A program made the position numbers and the translations under genes. The notes beneath the pieces are model-generated. The model worked only from the letters and a program-made list of their open reading frames with translations. It did no database searches and was not told the origin of the DNA. From the NCBI GenBank assembly GCA_020354575.1, contig CP070649.1, positions 1,746,393 through 1,810,392 of the forward strand: 64,000 nt of DNA, in the 5' to 3' direction. How positions within the stretch are numbered: the first letter of the stretch is position 1; each line of letters opens with the position of its first letter. The DNA is from Candidatus Bathyarchaeota archaeon (GTDB lineage Archaea; Thermoproteota; Bathyarchaeia; Bathyarchaeales; SOJC01). Positions 60,383 to 64,000 of the stretch are shown here, one piece after another.

Positions 60383-61410
60383 AAGTTGGAATCTTAAGCG
60401 GAGGAGGAGATGCTCCAGGAATTAATGCGGTAATCAGAGCTGTGGTCAGAAAAGCAATCCAAGGATATAGTTTTGATGTTATTGGAATAAAGGATGGGTG
60501 GCGGGGTCTTCTTGAAGAGCAGTTCATTATATTAGATTTAAAGTCAACAGCGGGATTGCTCCCTCGTGGTGGCTCCATTCTGGGAACTTCAAGAACTAAT
60601 CCTTTTAAATGGAAAAATGGACCTCAGCGTATTTTTAAGAATGTGGAAATCCATGGAATTGATGCAATAATTGTGATTGGTGGAGATGATACTTTGGGGG
60701 TAGCTTACAAGCTTTCTAAAATGGGGCTACACTGTATAGGCGTCCCGAAAACAATTGATAATGATCTTGAGGGGACGGATTACACTTTTGGCTTCCAAAC
60801 AGCAGTTTCAATCGCCTGTGACGCCCTCGATAGACTCCATACTACAGCAGAGACCCACCATCGAGTGGTAATCCTTGAAGTAATGGGCAGGCAGACTGGC
60901 TGGATTGCTTTATGGGCAGGCCTTGCTGGGGGAGCAGATGCTATTCTGATTCCTGAGAAACCCTTCAATGTTAATGACATCTGCGAGATAATTAGGCACA
61001 GAAAAAAGCGAGGGAGAAACTTCAGCATAATTGTTGCAGCTGAAGGTGCGAAACCCAAAGGGGGAAAAGAAATCGTTTACAGTCCTGGCGTGGATGCTTT
61101 TGGAAATGTCAGATTAGGTGGCGTAGGCTATTACCTAGGAAGAGAAATCGAAAAACGATATGAAGGCATTGAAACCCGTGTCGTGGTTCTGGGCCATATT
61201 CAGCGGGGTGGCTCTCCAACCGCGTTTGATCGTGTCTTGGCTACAAGATATGGAATTGCTGCCATAGATCTCGTTAGAGAGGGCATGTTTGGTCAGATTG
61301 TAGCATTGAAAGGAAACAAAATTGTATCTGTGCCATTAGAAGAGGTCGCAGGAAGGCGAAAGGGGGTGGATTTAAAGCTTTATGAGATGGCGAAGGTTTT
61401 CTTCGGATAA
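60379..61410 (+). CDS. pfp: 6-Phosphofructokinase, PPi-dependent type
   Basis: 343 residues from TTG 60379. PfkA-family: GILSGGGDAPGINAVIRAVV at the start, VIGGDDTLGVAY (about 98-109) and VPKTIDNDLEGTDYTFGFQT (about 119-138), MGRQTGWIALWAGLAGGADA and GHIQRGGSP. Two residues are diagnostic: GGDD in place of GGDG (Asp where ATP enzymes have Gly104) and PKTIDND in place of PGTIDND (Lys124). Both are known in PPi-dependent enzymes, whose reaction is reversible. It is coupled to the class II aldolase gene. ATP cannot be excluded by sequence only. Confidence 0.88.
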   Translation: MKVGILSGGGDAPGINAVIRAVVRKAIQGYSFDVIGIKDGWRGLLEEQFIILDLKSTAGLLPRGGSILGTSRTNPFKWKNGPQRIFKNVEIHGIDAIIVIGGDDTLGVAYKLSKMGLHCIGVPKTIDNDLEGTDYTFGFQTAVSIACDALDRLHTTAETHHRVVILEVMGRQTGWIALWAGLAGGADAILIPEKPFNVNDICEIIRHRKKRGRNFSIIVAAEGAKPKGGKEIVYSPGVDAFGNVRLGGVGYYLGREIEKRYEGIETRVVVLGHIQRGGSPTAFDRVLATRYGIAAIDLVREGMFGQIVALKGNKIVSVPLEEVAGRRKGVDLKLYEMAKVFFG

Positions 61411-61573
61411 GGCGGACATATAACACCTCGAAGGATATGTTAGCTGTTAGCTTGATTTCTTGTGTGTTTTTATCCCTAAGATGGATTCCACGTTCATAAG
61501 GGCTTTATCCAGACTGCATTAAATCACCATGTATTCAATCTCAAAAATTATCTACCATGCACGCGTGGTCTTA

Positions 61574-61942
61574 ATGCCTAGGAAAATAAGATTTGTTGAG
61601 GACTCAGGTAATTTCCCTGTTCTAATTAATAGTGAGCAAATAGAACTCGCGACTTTTGACGATAAACTGTTTTTAGCCATAGACAAAACACTGAAGGAGA
61701 TCTTCAAAGAGGTAGGAACTAAGGCCATTTATGATTATCTTGAGAGAAAATATCAGCTGGAACAGAAGGAGATATCGAGGAATCCAAAGACATTTTCAAC
61801 TGGTCTGAAGGCATTACTAGGTTCAGCAGCACCAATGATTGAGACACTAATTATTAATAATTTGCATCGAGAGCTTCATCTGAAATCCAAAAAGAAAGAA
61901 AATTCTGATTTCTCTCAGTATATTATGGAGTTGAGGAGGTGA
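61574..61942 (+). CDS. NitrOD5-like domain protein, first copy
   Basis: 122 residues from ATG 61574 (the frame begins at 61529). One helical domain (about 45-105) shared with the protein at 62634: LFLAIDKTLKEIFKEVGTKA and IYDYLERKYQLEQKEI followed by a FSTGLKALLGSAAPMIETLI helix. I recognise this as the NitrOD5-type output domain found with receiver domains in thaumarchaea and relatives. Function is not known. It is 4 bases before the receiver gene. Confidence 0.6.
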   Translation: MPRKIRFVEDSGNFPVLINSEQIELATFDDKLFLAIDKTLKEIFKEVGTKAIYDYLERKYQLEQKEISRNPKTFSTGLKALLGSAAPMIETLIINNLHRELHLKSKKKENSDFSQYIMELRR

Positions 61943-61946
61943 ATAG

Positions 61947-62411
61947 ATGATGGATGAGCCCATCAAAGCGCTTGTTATAGATGATGAAGAAAGCATTAGG
62001 AGTGTAATGGTAAAAATCTTAGAGGCAGAAGGTTTGGTTGTTGATACAGCCAGAAATGGAAAGCAAGCAATCGAAAAATCAAAGGTAAATTTCTACCATC
62101 TTGCTTTTATAGATATAAAGCTTCCCGATGTTGAAGGAATAGAATTATTGACTACTCTTAACAATAAAAGGCCAAATATGATCAAAATCATTATAACTGG
62201 ACATCCATCTCTGCAGAATGCTATCAGGGCAGTGAATAAAGGTGCAGATGCATATATCGTGAAACCCTTCAATGTAGAGAATATTCTTAGCATAGTTAGA
62301 GAGCAACTAAGGAAGCAAAAAGAAACTAAAAAATATAGTCAAGAAAAGGTGACAGAGTTTATTGAAAGCCGAGTTAGAGAACTAGAAGCTGCAAATCAGA
62401 GAAATATCTAG
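61947..62411 (+). CDS. CheY-like response regulator receiver protein
   Basis: 154 residues. Receiver domain: the DDEES acid pair near residue 12, phospho-acceptor Asp in AFIDIKLPD (about residue 54), IITGHPS with the Thr and YIVKPF with the conserved Lys. After the domain comes a charged helical segment (VTEFIESRVRELEAANQ). No DNA-binding output in the same chain, so it probably acts through a partner such as the NitrOD5-like products on both sides. No histidine kinase is seen in the window. Confidence 0.92.
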   Translation: MMDEPIKALVIDDEESIRSVMVKILEAEGLVVDTARNGKQAIEKSKVNFYHLAFIDIKLPDVEGIELLTTLNNKRPNMIKIIITGHPSLQNAIRAVNKGADAYIVKPFNVENILSIVREQLRKQKETKKYSQEKVTEFIESRVRELEAANQRNI

Positions 62412-62633
62412 CTAGTCTTGTTCTTGTTTGTAAGCTAGCTTTTGATGCATGTAGCTGCTAGTTGCTTTTGAATGTAGAGGTAGTTGCAAGGGTGCATATA
62501 GTCGGATTTAAGACATATATCGATTTTTTATATATATCGAATTTCGAGTGAACGGATATATTGTGTCATGCGATAGAATATGTATACAAGTACGTCATAG
62601 AAACAGTTCAACAGAACTACAGTTTGAGGGAAA

Positions 62634-63029
62634 ATGTTGAAGCAGGAGTTTATGGCAAATGTCGTAAGCGTTTTGCGTATCGAGATTGAGACTCCTAGAG
62701 GAAACGCCCGTAGCAAAGGATTCAAAAGGCTATTGATGGACTCTGTCGATGAAAGTCTATCTACACTCGGGCACTCTGCAAAACGTGCGATCTATTTTCA
62801 CTTGGAAAGGTCCTACAAAGTAAACAAGGTCGATATACCTGAGAGGATCGAAGATTTCGCAAAGGCGATTGAAGATATATTTGGAGATGGAGCTAGACTT
62901 ATTGAGATACAAATTATGAGAAAATTGTATGAAAAGACGGGATATGATATTTTAAACTACCCGCCTAGTGATGATTTATCTTTTGTCGAATATTTGCGGG
63001 CACAAGGCAGCTCAAGTAATAATCGTTGA
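62634..63029 (+). CDS. NitrOD5-like domain protein, second copy
   Basis: 131 residues from ATG 62634 (ATG 62652 possible). The domain (about 35-110) has SVDESLSTLGHSAKRAIYFH, LERSYKVNKVDIPERIEDFA and IEDIFGDGARLIEIQIMRKL, like the protein at 61574 but clearer. Between this gene and the receiver gene are 222 AT-rich bases with two direct copies of ATATATCGA (62515 and 62532). Probably the output module for the receiver protein (inference). Confidence 0.65.
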   Translation: MLKQEFMANVVSVLRIEIETPRGNARSKGFKRLLMDSVDESLSTLGHSAKRAIYFHLERSYKVNKVDIPERIEDFAKAIEDIFGDGARLIEIQIMRKLYEKTGYDILNYPPSDDLSFVEYLRAQGSSSNNR

Positions 63030-63328
63030 ATTTCGATCCAAGACGATTTTAGAACGGGCGAATTTGGAGTCAGAAAGAAGAGGCTCACTGAATTCTTGTC
63101 ATGACATCCAACATCCGCCCGCATTTTAAATTCATGAACAGCAGAGAAATTTATTAGTTATGAAGTAGGAATAAGCAAATCTGTGCCTTTTAAGCATAGG
63201 ATTTTGCTTTCGTATTTATTATTCTGTTTTTTCATGAACCCACGAATACTCGAGAAGTAGAGAGATTTTCCAGAAACCTTAAATGATTTCAGAATAAAGA
63301 GTTAGTTGTCGTTGGAGAAGGAGAAGCT

Positions 63329-64000
63329 GTGAGGCTTAACAGCTCACAAGTAATATTGCTACTGATGAGTCTAATGGCCATTATTTTTCTTGGTTTGATA
63401 GTTCAGAAAATATCAATTGCTTATGCTCAACCATCATGGCCTCAAACCTGGATGGAAATTGATTGGGACAAAAACGAAAATGGGGCACAGGATGACATGC
63501 GGGATGTCGAGTATGCCTATTACCAAAACGATGGCAGCTATTTATATCTAAAACTTGAGTGTTATGCTCTGCCTGGTGGAGAGTGGCCAAGTGGTGACGC
63601 CCGGTATAAGTGGTTCATAGACCTAGATGGAAATATGTATTATAGTGGAGGGAACATAGTAGATGCTGAGTATCTCCTTTTTGTTGAAGACACGAATCAT
63701 GATGGGACGGGGGAAATGTTTCTAGTTTTTGATGGGAATGGTGATAATAATTTTGGCGAGACAGAACCGTGGCCTCCCGAGAATTACGCGGATTATGAAA
63801 TCACTAATACCAATATAGGAGAGTGGAGAATAGTCGCCCCTTATCAGATCGAAATGTACATAAGCTGGGCTTCGATTGGAGATCCGATTTCTTATGGACT
63901 ATTCTGGGCGACCGACCAACAAAATCCAAATCTAGACCAGGGTCCAACCACAGACAGATCGGATGAGGAACAAGCCATTATAGTCCACAATGTCGCAGCA
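63329..64000 (+). CDS. Secreted protein, 5' part
   Basis: The frame is open to the end of the window (224 codons). It begins at GTG 63329 after GGAGAAGGAG, with a signal peptide (about 1-33, hydrophobic LLLMSLMAIIFLGLIV, ending at YAQP). The rest is acidic and rich in aromatic residues and Asp-Asn loops such as DTNHDGTGE, DGNGDNNFGE and IDWDKNENGAQDD, which suggest calcium-binding loops or a beta-rich surface domain. No cell-wall motif is seen as the C-terminus is not included. The preceding bases 63030-63328 carry no visible gene. Confidence 0.8.
   Translation, partial: MRLNSSQVILLLMSLMAIIFLGLIVQKISIAYAQPSWPQTWMEIDWDKNENGAQDDMRDVEYAYYQNDGSYLYLKLECYALPGGEWPSGDARYKWFIDLDGNMYYSGGNIVDAEYLLFVEDTNHDGTGEMFLVFDGNGDNNFGETEPWPPENYADYEITNTNIGEWRIVAPYQIEMYISWASIGDPISYGLFWATDQQNPNLDQGPTTDRSDEEQAIIVHNVAA

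Overview
The window looks like the chromosome of a TACK-type archaeon, most likely a Bathyarchaeia-like lineage (inference from gene content; no 16S rRNA is present). The archaeal markers are KEOPS subunits (Kae1, Bud32, Pcc1), ribosomal proteins eS1 and uS15, CDP-archaeol synthase, RadB, a TFE-beta/RPC39-type general transcription factor, an archaeal HMG-CoA synthase and AMP-pathway ribose-1,5-bisphosphate isomerase. DNA is AT-rich, genes are packed in short operons on both strands, and TTG/GTG starts are common, including in essential genes.

Layout. 1-5.3 kb: 3' part of a GH3-like gene, a zinc-ribbon membrane protein, then an operon of a catalytically odd thiolase, a DUF35-HMG-CoA synthase fusion and a Yip1-like membrane protein. 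5.3-6.8 kb: two divergent cysteine-rich regulators around a TATA box and two tandem palindromes 20 bp apart. 7-14.7 kb: Fpg-like glycosylase, NifU-like protein, NUDIX, a transglutaminase-like surface protein, CBS protein, flavodiiron protein, and a parvulin/PAC4-like pair. 14.7-15.3 kb: a broken endonuclease III gene. 15.5-25.9 kb: RNase H-fold protein, RadB, CarS, an OSTC/Ost3-like membrane protein, NucS-like and NIF3-like proteins, a broken FAH-family gene, AMMECR1, a glycosyltransferase with no normal start codon, NadC, CPBP protease, DUF4152, RlmE and TFE-beta. 26-33 kb: a long information-processing cluster (kae1, bud32, XTP pyrophosphatase, rps15, recJ-like, pcc1, serS, rps3ae, nucleotidyltransferase). 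33-40 kb: double-SIS protein, a basic winged-helix/zinc-ribbon protein, glutamine synthetase, acetoacetyl-CoA synthetase, tRNA-Thr(GGT), a GIY-YIG-like protein, tRNA-Leu(TAG). 40-49 kb: R15P isomerase, CBS protein, a 2-oxoacid dehydrogenase E1alpha-E1beta-E2 operon without E3, two overlapping zinc alcohol dehydrogenases and CTP synthase. 49-57.5 kb: flippase-like protein, a winged-helix/KaiC-like protein, a bactofilin-like 17-residue repeat protein, ECF S component, HypE-like protein, methyltransferase, GT2, radical SAM. 57.5-64 kb: tRNA-Leu(CAG), a CysRS-like protein with altered zinc ligands, a class II aldolase/PPi-type phosphofructokinase pair, two NitrOD5-like proteins around a receiver protein, and the start of a secreted protein.

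Together the metabolic genes suggest an acyl-CoA and sugar-phosphate based heterotroph: acetoacetyl-CoA handling and mevalonate entry, oxidative decarboxylation of 2-oxoacids, a reversible PPi-linked upper glycolysis step, nucleoside salvage through ribose-1,5-bisphosphate, and oxygen/NO detoxification by a flavodiiron protein. The most unusual items are the PAC4-like proteasome chaperone candidate next to a parvulin, the OSTC-like subunit, the thiolase without its usual catalytic cysteine and histidine beside an intact fused HMG-CoA synthase, the altered CysRS-like protein, and the PPi-type phosphofructokinase. No CRISPR array, insertion sequence, prophage or replication origin was seen.
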